From contig OZ024877.1 of the NCBI GenBank assembly GCA_964017185.1, forward strand, positions 2,768,006 to 2,832,005: a DNA stretch of 64,000 nt, read 5' to 3'. Under the pieces are notes generated by a model that did no database searches, had not been told where the DNA came from, and saw only the letters and a list, made by a program, of their open reading frames with translations. The stretch comes from Rugalucina vietnamica. Lineage: Eukaryota; Mollusca; Bivalvia; Lucinida; Lucinidae. Below, in pieces: positions 12,301-21,365 of this stretch. The translations under genes were made by a program, and so were the position numbers. Numbering within the stretch: the stretch's first letter is position 1; each line of letters begins with the position of its first letter.

Positions 12301-13718
12301 GCCGTTTTGTGTCAGACCAGGTCAGAGGCCCAGAAGAACATTTTCTGGCATATATTTCACACGATACTTACCAAACTCATCATGTTTACTGTTTGACAGT
12401 ATATCAAAATAGACAGGATATTTATGTGACGTCCATCTCTTCAGATGGTCCTCTTCCTCAGTTAAGACGTTAAATAACTCTGGTATTGGGTCGGACAGGA
12501 CCTCTATAGAACTTGTCTTGAATATACTGTCCTCAGGGTCTGGCATAGGACACATACCTGAAACCATTTAATTTGAAATATTTCGTCTTTCTTTTTTAAA
12601 TTTTCCCTGACTCTAAAAAGATTTTTTTTTTTTTTTTTTTAATAATGTAGATGTTATATGTACCTACTAACACAATATAAAGTGATCTTAGCAGATGTTC
12701 ATTTTTTGGGGTTGGAAACCCGTCAACATTTTTTATACATTATCAGGCCCGTATCTAGAGGGGGGGGGGGGGGGGGGGCATTCGGGCTCGTGCCCCCCAG
12801 ACACCGTGCAAAAAATATTTCATTAAGCCATATTTTGCACAAAATTAAGAAAAAATGTATATCACTGGCACAATTATTACTGCCAGATGTCAATAATCAG
12901 CCTTTTGGTCATGATTCCTGCTGTTATCTCAATCACCTGCTGTGGTATAGCTCGGCAAATGGGTCACTGTATGGGCGGCAACTTTAATATTCATATCTGG
13001 GCGTGGTCGGCTACTCCATCTGTTCAAGTAGGGAGATAATAGAAAAGTCGAAATCAGTCAGCCTTGAGCGCTGTCACATAATTTACCAATTACCAATTTT
13101 GTCCAATCCATTAAACTAGACAAACTCGGATTTTCATTCTAACGGACAACATGTGAGTTGAGTCTTTCAACTGTATACCTTTAGCTTTTACCTAGGTCAA
13201 AAGTAGACCATACCCAATAACTTATTCATAAGGTAACGCCCATACAGTGACCTATTTGCCAAGCTATATTACCCTAGTTCCTTAATTTATTGCAACTTTT
13301 CTGATTTAATTAATTCGTGCCCGGTGCCCTCATGCTGGGTTGTGCACCCCCCCCCCCCCCCCCCCCCAGGAGACCAAAGTCTGGATCCGGTCCTGATTAT
13401 ACAAAGTTTGAAAGACAGGTTAATATGAGTGCTCATTGAACTCAAAGGGAGATCAAAACCCAACTGATTGAATTTTGACTAAATTAAATAATATCCTCTC
13501 AACTTACCGACACATGAACAACATTCAGAGTAAAGTTTTGCGAGACACAGTTGACACTCCCCACAGCATTTACAGTTTGCCTTGTCTGACATATCACAGC
13601 TGCAGCTCTCGATCAGCAAGCATTTACTGACCAGGCTAGCACAGATCGCCTCATTGCAAGCTTCTGTGAGACCAAGAAGGAGACAGAGTCCCACTGTGGT
13701 GATAAGCAATCCCTTCAT
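9398..13718 (-). CDS. TWSG1: Twisted gastrulation (TWSG1) homologue, 3 coding exons
   Basis: Coding exons (minus strand): 13718-13508, 12557-12372, 9741-9398 (stop TAG). All junctions are GT-AG and phases match, giving 246 aa (human protein 223). Residues 1 to about 20 ([10 protein letters not shown]...) form a signal peptide. The N-terminal cysteine-rich domain follows (CNEAICAS ... [10 protein letters not shown] ... ECCSCVGMC), then a variable linker, then the C-terminal domain ([33 protein letters not shown]), as in animal Tsg proteins. From family knowledge, Tsg is secreted, binds BMPs and chordin, and tunes dorsoventral BMP signalling. The start at 13718 was chosen because the in-frame upstream ATG lies beyond an apparent acceptor (TTTTGCAG, ending near 13738), so a non-coding 5' exon probably lies further upstream. 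Odd feature: a 37-residue acidic, Lys-ending tail ([10 protein letters not shown]...) after the last cysteine, absent from the vertebrate protein. Identification is very secure. Confidence 0.95.
9807..10016 (+). mobile_element. tRNA-derived SINE (TWSG1 intron 2)
   Basis: A-box region GTGCTGTGGCACAGAGCATC, B-box-like CCTGGTTTCGACCACC, and a tail GTTGACCGGGACGTTAAACC. The same tail words recur in SINEs at 11019, 55745 and 58385. Directly abuts the acceptor of TWSG1 exon 3, antisense to the gene. Confidence 0.6.
10069..10281. mobile_element. Palindromic MITE with TACTGTAAA ends
   Basis: Left TACTGTAAAGTCGGAAA and right TTCCGAATTTACAGTA are inverted, with TA at each outer edge (TA target). The interior repeats TTCGCGA/TAGCGA motifs in both orientations. 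Probably a Tc1/mariner-type or similar non-autonomous element; lies in TWSG1 intron 2. Confidence 0.6.
10377..10612 (+). mobile_element. M1 MITE variant with TGAGCCTGTGCATG ends (TWSG1 intron 2)
   Basis: Ends TGAGCCTGTGCATGAGAAAA / TCTCATGCACAGGCTCA match each other but differ from the usual CCGCCTC core, so this is a subfamily. Hairpin GCTTCGCGGTCACCGCGAAGC. The same right end recurs at 43000-43014. Confidence 0.8.
11019..11212 (+). mobile_element. tRNA-derived SINE
   Basis: GTGGTGGTCTAGTAGTAGAG (A-box), GAGTTTCAAACCCC (B-box) and tail GTTGACTGGGATGTTAAACA. Confidence 0.6.
11846..12345 (-). mobile_element. Degenerate M1 copy split by another MITE
   Basis: The left remnant (ATGAGCAATGTGATGAGAAA) and right remnant (AAAACAAAGCAACTACAGAGC ... 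GTGTCAGACCAGGTCAGAGG) flank the 11868-12155 element. The right edge runs to just before TWSG1 exon 2. Confidence 0.5.
11868..12155. mobile_element. MITE inserted into a degenerate M1 copy (TWSG1 intron 2)
   Basis: Inverted ends: left GGGCCCAGTAACTCGAAGGC, right (reverse complement) TGGGGTTGGTAACTCAAAGC, both followed by CATC.TAAG. It interrupts an M1-type element whose remains are at 11846-11867 and about 12156-12340. The interior repeats CGTAACTTAAG-like words. Confidence 0.6.
12745..13398. mobile_element. hAT-like MITE in TWSG1 intron 1
   Basis: Inverted ends (ATCAGGCCCGTATCTAGA; reverse complement of the right end ATCAGGACCGGATCCAGA) with adjoining poly-G (12765-12778) and poly-C (13349-13367) runs. 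A TTATACA repeat flanks both sides (about 12732 and 13387), consistent with an 8-bp hAT target duplication with a mismatch. CAGG-type ends next to G runs are common in animal hAT MITEs. Confidence 0.55.
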
Positions 13719-13754
13719 CCTGGGATGTTGTAGCCTGCAAAATAGGAGTTTCAT

Positions 13755-14163
13755 TATGAGAAAACTTTTCTTGAAGGATTGAAGCTGTGTAGTAGCTTGA
13801 AGGAAAACATTCTTTATTACTTTAAGGATTTTTGACCAGGCCCTGAGGTTATAAAACTTTTTTCATGCTCAGCTCAGCAGTGATTAAAATTCATCAAGCT
13901 CATAAATGTTAAAATACCAACAATTGTAGGCATTTTAACATTTATTAGCAGGATAACTTACAGGCTTTGGTGATCTAAACCTGAAATTTCAATTTATTTT
14001 TTACTAAATCATGTATACTGGCATTTATGAGCAGTTTGAATTTTATGCTCAGCTGAACTGAGCATGAAAATTTTTTTTATAACCTAGGGACCAGGTCTGA
14101 CACGGAACTGTGCCACAACAGAAGATGACTAGAGGCTTCACAAATGTCTAAAAGTACACATAC
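13755..14163. other. Presumed TWSG1 upstream region
   Basis: No coding signal. It holds a weak inverted pair (ATGCTCAGCTCAGC near 13864 and GCTCAGCTGAACTGAGCAT near 14046). A 5' non-coding TWSG1 exon should lie here or further upstream, but no promoter could be fixed. Confidence 0.3.
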
Positions 14164-15167
14164 CAGGTCTGGTCCAAGTCAGGATTGAGGTACTATACCT
14201 CAATCGAGGTTTGTAACCTCCATTGAGGTTTATGCATAGACAACTGCAAAATTTCAAAAAATGTGACATAAAGTTGAAAATTGCAAAACTTTGTGTTGAT
14301 AAATCTGTAAACCTTGGTCATTTACTTATTTTGACACAACTGTTTTGAAAATTCATCAGGGAATATTTTTACAAACGTGTTATTTTACCTAATGTTACCA
14401 TTGATTTCTGCAATAACCATATATAATTTTGTTGAGAAGGTTAAAATCCTCTTTCTTACTGGCAGAAATTCATTATTTGTTTCTGTCAGCCATTGATGTG
14501 TTTCTGATTGACTCAACACTGGCTTCTGCCACTGAAACCAGGGGTAAGTGAATAGCCTTTTTTTAAAAGTTTATACTTGTTTTTATATTTTTTGTTTAAT
14601 AGCATTTTTCAGCAATTTTAAACATCAAATAATGATATTATTTGAAAAAAAAGTTTAAATATACAGAAAGCAGCTGAAATACTCATGCGCGGATCCAGAA
14701 ATTTTCATGAGAGGGGGTCCAACGAAAATGGTAATTTTTGGTCACAGACGAGGGGGGGTCCAACACCCAAAAAATCCCGAAATTACCTTTTTTTAGGTAA
14801 AATTTTCAAATTCCAGGGGGGGTCCGGACCCCCGGTCCCCCCCTTTGGATCTGCGCATGATACTGATACACTATTTAAATTTATGCCATACATTGAAGAA
14901 TATTGTTTTAAATTTCAAAAACTACCCCTTCAGCTAATGAAATAGGAGGAATTTGAAAAAAATTCCCAAACAGATTTTGCTGAAAAATGTTTCATTTGAA
15001 AGCTGCACAATTTGCAAGCAACTTTTGCTGGGGATGATATTGCAATTTTTTGCAAAGCTATTTGTTTTTCTCAATATAAGTGATTTCATGTACATTTTCA
15101 AACCTCAATGGAGGTTACAAACCTCGATTGAGGTATAGTACCTCAATCCTGACTTGGACCGGACCTG
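14164..15167. mobile_element. 1.0-kb element with ~68-bp TIRs
   Basis: Left end CAGGTCTGGTCCAAGTCAGG and the reverse complement of the right end (CAGGTCCGGTCCAAGTCAGG) continue as matching inverted repeats through TTGAGGTACTATACCTCAAT to CCTCCATTGAGGTTT. The TIR itself includes a short palindrome (TGAGGTACTATACCTCA). No ORF of note. It contains a smaller MITE at 14682-14868. The flanking target duplication is unclear. Confidence 0.7.
14682..14868. mobile_element. Small MITE nested in the 14164-15167 element
   Basis: Inverted ends CATGCGCGGATCCA / TGGATCTGCGCATG, with ATACT directly outside both ends (a 5-bp apparent target duplication). The interior has G-rich (AGGGGGGGTCC) and C-rich (CCCCCGGTCCCCCCC) blocks. 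Confidence 0.55.
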
Positions 15168-15186
15168 CATACATGTATGTCATCAA

Positions 15187-15187
<1 letters not shown>

Positions 15188-15243
<56 letters not shown>
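15188..15243 (+). repeat. (TCTA)n microsatellite with conserved flank
   Basis: About 14 TCTA units followed by GAGTCGATCAATTTCTGATC and ATCACCTCAGGTG, the same flank as at 52537-52585. Likely a microsatellite-bearing short interspersed element. Confidence 0.85.
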
Positions 15244-15245
<2 letters not shown>

Positions 15246-16017
15246 CTGATACTGAGTCGATCAATTTCTGATCATCACCTCAGGTGATTACAGAATACTG
15301 TTTGAACAGATGTGGTGTCTATAGGAGGATATCTACACGTATGCTCTCACTAATCCCTTATGCTCTAATCAGACTCAGGACATATCAAAATTTAGCTACA
15401 TAGCTCAATTTAGCTATTGTACATACGATTTATGGTCGATTCGCGACCTTCCTGTTCGCACCCTATACCTGTTCGCTACCTGACCAGTTCGCTACCAACA
15501 CTTTCGCTACCTGTACATGTTCGCTACCTGACATTTTCGCCACCTGACATTTTCGCTACCTGATTTTTCTAACATGTAAATAATACGTAATAGAAGTGAC
15601 AGTGAAGTCATATAGATCTATACTATATTTAATTTTGTTTCTTGAAAATTAGTACAACAAAAATTTTATAAACTAAATTCATTAATATGGTTTAATACAC
15701 ATAAAAATAATGATTGGTGGAGCCTAAAATGGTAATTAGAGGTGACAATTATCTACATACAAACATATTTACAACACAATTAATGTAGACAATTATTATC
15801 TTTATTATTTTAATCTTTCTACTATGTTCATAGACAATTTAAAGATGAAATCTGCTGATTGAGGTTATAATTTTAGCATTAATATATTAAAAAGAAATGT
15901 ACATTATGATTCTCCGAATAATAAACTTAAAACATGAGCAATGACTAAATCTTTAAAGCTGCAGCTGAAAGAAATGTAATCTAGCCTATATTTACTATAA
16001 AATATAGGAAAACAAAT

Positions 16018-16080
16018 GAATGAAGGAATGAATGAATCAATCAATCAATCAACGAACGAACGAACGAACGAACGAACGAA
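16018..16080 (+). repeat. Mixed tetranucleotide microsatellite
   Basis: GAAT, TCAA and CGAA tetranucleotide runs in succession (AATGAATGAATCAATC then ACGAACGAACGAACG), inside the 15427-16733 element. Confidence 0.9.
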
Positions 16081-16082
16081 CC

Positions 16083-16325
16083 CCCTTGAATCCCATTTTA
16101 TATACGGGATTTACAGGGTTTTACCTATTTTTAACCCATAACATGAATATGGGTACTCATTAGAACCGCCTCGCCGAGGAGATTCTAACGTGTATCCACG
16201 ATGATTTTTTTTAGAAAAAATAAAAAATAGTAAAAATATCAAAGAAAAACATCCTCATGAAATTTTCAGTTTTAAGTGATGAAAAAAATTATCTGTATAT
16301 TGCATGGACCATGTGTTTTCGTTTT
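16083..16325. mobile_element. M2 MITE copy inside the 15427-16733 element
   Basis: CCCATTTTATATACGGGATT, CATTAGAACCGCCTCGCCGAG/GAGATTCTAACG and TGTATATTGCATGGACCATG; the hairpin has decayed on the right. Confidence 0.65.
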
Positions 16326-16891
16326 GAAAGGTTCCTAACCTGTGTTGCATTTACGCACACTGGCAATAGATATATATCTACTATAAAACAATTAAACATT
16401 GAATTTATAAACATTCTAAAATTGAATTATTTAAAAACCATCATTTTAAAATCTAAAAGTCTTACTCGTGCATAGGCTACTAATCAACAGTGAAGTTTGG
16501 TAGTGAGTGGATAATTAACGGTCATAATTGGTGGGAATCTGTGAGGATCAGTAGTGAGTGAATAATTAAGGGTCATAATTGGGCTGTAAGCCACGAAAAA
16601 CATCGTGGTAGCGAACCGACTAGGGTCAATGAGGTGCGAAAAGGTGCGAAAAATACCGAGTAGCGAACGGACCAATGGGAGGTAGCGAACGGACTAAGTG
16701 CGAACGAACCAGGTCGCGAAACATCCAGACACCGTACATACATGTAACTGTAGCTAAAAGCTTTAAAAATTGTGTATATTTCATATATTATAAAAAAAAA
16801 CGCTCTTGCAAGTTGATGATTAATAAAAATTGTTGACTACTTTGAATGTGTTGTGAGTTGTGTTAACATCAAATATTATGCTTTTTAGAAA

Positions 16892-18338
16892 GGAAGTGTC
16901 TCGGCGTCCGGTACCGGACGAATTAGGCTAGAGTCTCCGCGTCCGGCAATGCCGGACACCGAGCCTATCCTCACTGGAATGGCTCCGTGTCCGGCACTAC
17001 ATTTTTCCTACCAGTTTCTTGGTTGTAAATGATAACAAAAGAAACATAAACAGATTAATACCGGCTAATGTGTCACAAAATGAATTCGCTAGATATTTTT
17101 CACATCGAACGCCGCCATATTGGATTTTTACAGTGACTATTTGTCCAATCGCAGTATGCCGTTTGATATAAGGGCTAGTGACACAGAAATATATGATATT
17201 TGTTCGCTCCGTATATGCTATAACGCCCATGTAATATAGAATCTACACATAAGAAAAATTTTGATCTTTTTAATATTAAAGCTGAAAACATTGATTGCGG
17301 GTACACATTAGAACCGCTTCGCTACCCATAATTTTTGCCAAATGCAAGAGAGTGATTGCGACCTTTATTTAAACATTATATACATGTGTTAGACATAGAT
17401 CGTACGTTCTATTAACGTAGGTCATATAACCGGCAAATGGAATGCTTCTATGTTGCCTATGCATACTAGCCGATTAGTGTCTTATCTGGTCGAAGTTCAA
17501 CATGATAAAACAAGGTTAGTTATATACTTGTGTGGAAAATAGACCATACATGTAAGTTCTTATAACGAATATCATATAAATTGCATCTGCATGATCACCG
17601 GTTTGTGTCTGATCCTAATGAAAATAAATGAAACATTTTATATAACAAGCTTAACTAAATATTATATACACGTTTTAATCATAGGCGGTACGTTCATATA
17701 AGTTGCATCTGCATGATCATCGGTTTGTGTCTGATCTGGTCAAAACATAATTTATTTTTGCATTGCACATCTCAATGGATGGATTGTTTTCTAATACGTA
17801 ATTATATTGTTTGTTTGTTTTACTTGAGAATGGTCGTTTGTTGTCGGAGATCATTTCAAAAGGAACAAAAGAGCCGCGAAATTCGCGGTTAGCTGGCTAT
17901 AGCTACCTTAAAGATGAAAAGAGGCTAATTGACATCATTTAACGCAAGGTTAAATACATGGGCTTAAAGAACTTATTTGATAGACAATTATATTTGATAA
18001 AAAACAACAACAAGATTATATGTTTTTTATTCAACAACCAAAATGCAACATGATATTGAATTCGCTACAGTTTCATCTTTACACAAGACATAAACAAATT
18101 AAGAGTGACATCCCCTTTTCAAAATGGCGGAACACGAATGAAAAAATATTTATTCTTCAAACTGTATTGATAGTTATCAAATTATTTGCACTTTTTACTA
18201 CTTACAACCAAGAAACTGATTGGAAAAATGTAGTGCCGGACACGGAGCCATTCCAGTGAGGATAGGCTCGGTGTCCGGCATTGCCGGACGCGGAGACTCT
18301 AGCCTAATTCGTCCGGTACCGGACGCCGAGACACTTCC
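16892..18338. mobile_element. 1.45-kb MULE-like element with ~135-bp TIRs and perfect 9-bp TSD
   Basis: Near-identical inverted repeats of about 135 bp start GGAAGTGTCTCGGCGTCCGG at both ends. They are flanked by the exact 9-base duplication TTTTAGAAA (16883-16891 and 18339-18347). A 9-bp target duplication with long TIRs is the Mutator-like hallmark. The TIRs contain nested palindromes (GTCCGGTACCGGAC; GTCCGGCAATGCCGGAC). No transposase ORF is present, so it is non-autonomous. Near-identical arms suggest it is young. A fragment of the M2 family (about 17248-17335) lies inside. Confidence 0.88.
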
Positions 18339-18849
18339 TTTTAGAAAAGCTTAAACTTTTTGGCACTCCCAAGATTATCATCCCAGTCCATATTTTTTCT
18401 GACAACAACAACAGACATCGATTTTGTTTAAGTATGCAGAGATTTCAATGGCTTACCAATACAAGCTTTTAAGTAATCACATTCCAAGGAAATCGGTTCT
18501 ATTCCATTTTTTTGTGTTCTCAAGTTTTTGTTTTGCTTTTTTGGGTTGATTGGGTGCACACCTGGCTACAGCGCCACCTGTTTTGACAGGTAAGTCTGAC
18601 GGTTCACCGAGATAAGTTTCTAAAACCCGGTATCGAAGCGCATATACCGGAAATGGGAACATATAACCTCTTTATAACAATGCTGCTGGGATCAAAGACA
18701 ATTTGCGTGATAGCTACGTGATCTGTATAAGTTAAGAGAAAGTGAAATGTACAAATTGTAAAGTTAGTCCAAGGTGACCATTTATGGTCCAGGAGTGGCC
18801 CGTAGTAAACCGAAAATCACGAAGTGAAGAACCGTGTTATAAAGAGGTA

Positions 18850-19005
18850 AAGGTGGAGCGGACTGTCGCAGGGGTAGAGTGGTTGACTCCAATCCCAGAC
18901 TCAGAGGTCCCGGGTTCATTCCTCAGCCGGGGCGCATTTCGTTGTTGCCTTGAGCAAGTCGCATTTCCACAGCTCCTGAGGTATTGGTCAGAAATTGATC
19001 GACTC
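18850..19005 (+). mobile_element. tRNA-derived SINE
   Basis: GGTAGAGTGGTTGACTCCAA (A-box-like), GAGGTCCCGGGTTCATTCCT (B-box-like), then GCCTTGAGCAAGTCGCATTTCC. Not a functional tRNA: no acceptor stem pairing found. Confidence 0.55.
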
Positions 19006-19789
19006 AGTTAAAACAGTAAAAAAGAAGGTATATCATTCGCGCCGAGTGAATCAGAAGTTTGTAAGCCTAGATCAGCCTAAGCCTAATTACTAGAAAGGTA
19101 AATTTAGACTCACGAGCCTCTGATTCACTAGAAAAAAATCATAACAGATCTAGATTCATTATTAGGGGCCCCCTCACCATTGAAGACTCCCTATATCTCC
19201 ATAAACAGAGATCTCACTACAGAAGGGATCTTTGTTACACAATCATCCCACATTCTTGTAAATTATTCAGTCTTTCCTCGTAGTGATCGAACCGGCAGAT
19301 TCTCCTGCGTGCAAAGCCAACTTTCAACCACGCCGCTATATAAAAAGCCGACTGTATTTTTTTCTATTCTGAAACGCGTATTCATTGTCCCGTAGAGCAA
19401 TGCACGATATAAGTCTGTCATCGCCCCTTCTTTATGGAGGGGTTCCCATTTTGACACCTTTATGCCAGTCATGCATCCACGTTCAAAGTATACGTTGCAC
19501 ACGCAATAATGCATATTTTCTTATCCATCAGTTTTTATGGTGCTGTTGTGTTCTTGTTTATGATGTCTCCACAGCTCAGGTCAAACGAAAACTGGAGTGT
19601 GTCATCAACGAGCTTCCGATACCACCATTTATCGTATACTGATTTTCTCAATAGTCATAGGGGCATAAAGAAAAAAAAATCATTACATGTAGAAAGTCTC
19701 AAAAATGCATGAGTTCTGTTAAAATAATAATGTCTCTTTTAGATTTGTTTACAAACGTCTTATTAACACATTTCAATCTTTTATTTTAT

Positions 19790-20880
19790 ACTTTACAGTG
19801 AAAACCAATGTATATCAAAACTTTATAAAATCGGTATTTTCATTGATATGAAATTTCACTGATATCAAATCTCACTGATATCAAAAGTCACTAGTGACTG
19901 ATATCAGCCTATATCTTCACTGTAGATTTTGGATTACTTCTGACGTTTCCATTTACTTGACGTCATTAAATGTGTCTCACTTCAGAAATTCAAACGCCTA
20001 TAACTCCGTTATTTATGAACGAAAACATAAAGTGTGGGTATTCATTTTCTTAGTTAGAACGTAAGGAACAATGTGGTACCAAAATTATTTGTGTTTTCAA
20101 AAATTTTTGGTTTTTGCATTTTCACCGCCTGCCTTGTGAATTGGAAAATGCCCGTGTATTGTATAAAATAAAGAGAAAATTTGCTTTTTTTCGGTGAATA
20201 CCAAATATATTTCATCTCGTGAGTTGAAAACATAAAAATTTTCACTCGTGCTGCGCACTCGTGAAAATTCTGATGTTTTCAACTCACTCGATGAAATATA
20301 TTTGGTATTCACCTCAAAAAAGCAAATATCCTCTATTTATTTTATACTTAGAAGTGAAATTAATGTATATCAAAAATGGATAAAAGTGATATTTTCACTG
20401 CAGAATTGATATTGATATTTTCACTAGTGATTGATATCAGCCGATATTTTCACTGTAGAGTTTGGATTACTTCTGACGTTTCCATTCACTTGACGTCATT
20501 AAATGTGCCTCACTTCAGAAATTCAAATGCCTATAACTCCGTTATTTACGAACGAAAACATAAAGTGTGGGTATTCATTTTCTTAGTTAGAACGCCGGTT
20601 AAGAACAATGTGGTACCCAAATTATTTGTGTTTTTTTTAAAAAAAATGGTTTTTGCATTTTCACCGCCTGCTTTGTGAATAGGAAAATGCCCGTGTATTG
20701 TATAAAATAAAAAGAAAATTTACTTTTTTGAGGTGAATACCAAATATATTATTTTCATCTCGTGACTTGAAAACATCTAAATTTTCACTCGTGCTACGCA
20801 CTCGTGAAAATTTTGATGTTTTCAATTTACTCGATGAAATATATTTGGTATTCACCTCAAAAAAGTAAATATCCTCTATA
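19790..20880. repeat. Two tandem 533-bp copies of a hairpin-forming element (M3)
   Basis: Unit 1 (about 19790-20322) and unit 2 (about 20323-20880) align throughout. For example TGCCTATAACTCCGTTATTT and GTGTGGGTATTCATTTTCTT each occur twice, 533 bp apart. Each unit ends in a long hairpin: ATACCAAATATATTTCATCT ... TTTTCACTCGTGC and its inverse ... GATGAAATATATTTGGTATT. Related hairpin DNA occurs at 4190-4370. The units also share repeated TTTCACTGATATCA words. Confidence 0.75.
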
Positions 20881-21033
20881 TATTGCACGTTACAATAGGC
20901 TTAAACAAAAATGTCGATGGAACCAACAACAAGGAAACGGCCGTGACAGAATTGTCCACTTACGTGGAAGCTGATTAAACGAAAGCCTCTTCAGGAGAGC
21001 CTGTAACATTAAAGCCCCAACTAGTCAGATATT

Positions 21034-21241
21034 AGCAGTGATGTGAGAAAACCCACCAACAGGCATTTGTGTAGGCCTAGAAAACAGGCAAAACAGGCAG
21101 TTGTCTCAGAGGGTGCATAGAGGTTTATAAACCTTAGAAGATATAATGACCGTGCTATATATGAACATAGCCAAGCAAACGTTGACCAATTGCGCATGTA
21201 CTGTTTTCGCAAAAAAATCATTTTTTCTCTCACGATGTCTA
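21034..21241 (-). mobile_element. Very diverged M1-like copy upstream of the LamG gene
   Basis: GATGTGAGAAAACCCACCAA at the left and GCAAAAAAATCATTTTTTCT/CTCACGATG at the right keep the M1 terminal plan; the interior is not alignable. About 125 bases before the LamG start codon. Confidence 0.35.
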
Positions 21242-21365
21242 CAGAAATAATAGTTTTAGAATTGAGACAGATTGCTGTCCTCGTTGGCTAGGTTCTTTTA
21301 ATATGCTGGCGCTTACTGTGAAGCGTGTTCCTTTATAACTCTCGTACCATTTGGTATCTAGAAAT

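Larger units (their letters stand above)
15427..16733. mobile_element. 1.3-kb long-TIR element rich in TTCGCTACC motifs, 8-bp TSD
   Basis: The ends form a diverged inverted repeat: left GATTTATGGTCGATTCGCGA, right (reverse complement) GGTGTCTGGATGTTTCGCGA. Both continue with reiterated GTTCGCTACC / GGTAGCGAAC motifs (15470-15565 and 16600-16710). The direct repeat GTACATAC flanks it (15419-15426 and 16734-16741). It carries an M2 copy (16083-16325) and a CGAA/TCAA microsatellite (16018-16080). Likely an old non-autonomous MULE or hAT-type element. Confidence 0.7.

Noticed and set aside
13719..13754. Upstream in-frame ATG giving MKLLFCRLQHPR before the TWSG1 start
   Set aside because: An apparent splice acceptor lies between the two ATGs, and only the inner Met gives a proper signal peptide.
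15080..15271. ORF ending in (LSIY)n
   Set aside because: Translated TCTA microsatellite.
20376..20678. 100-aa plus-strand ORF in the tandem M3 repeat
   Set aside because: The matching frame is broken in the sister unit, so it is not under selection.
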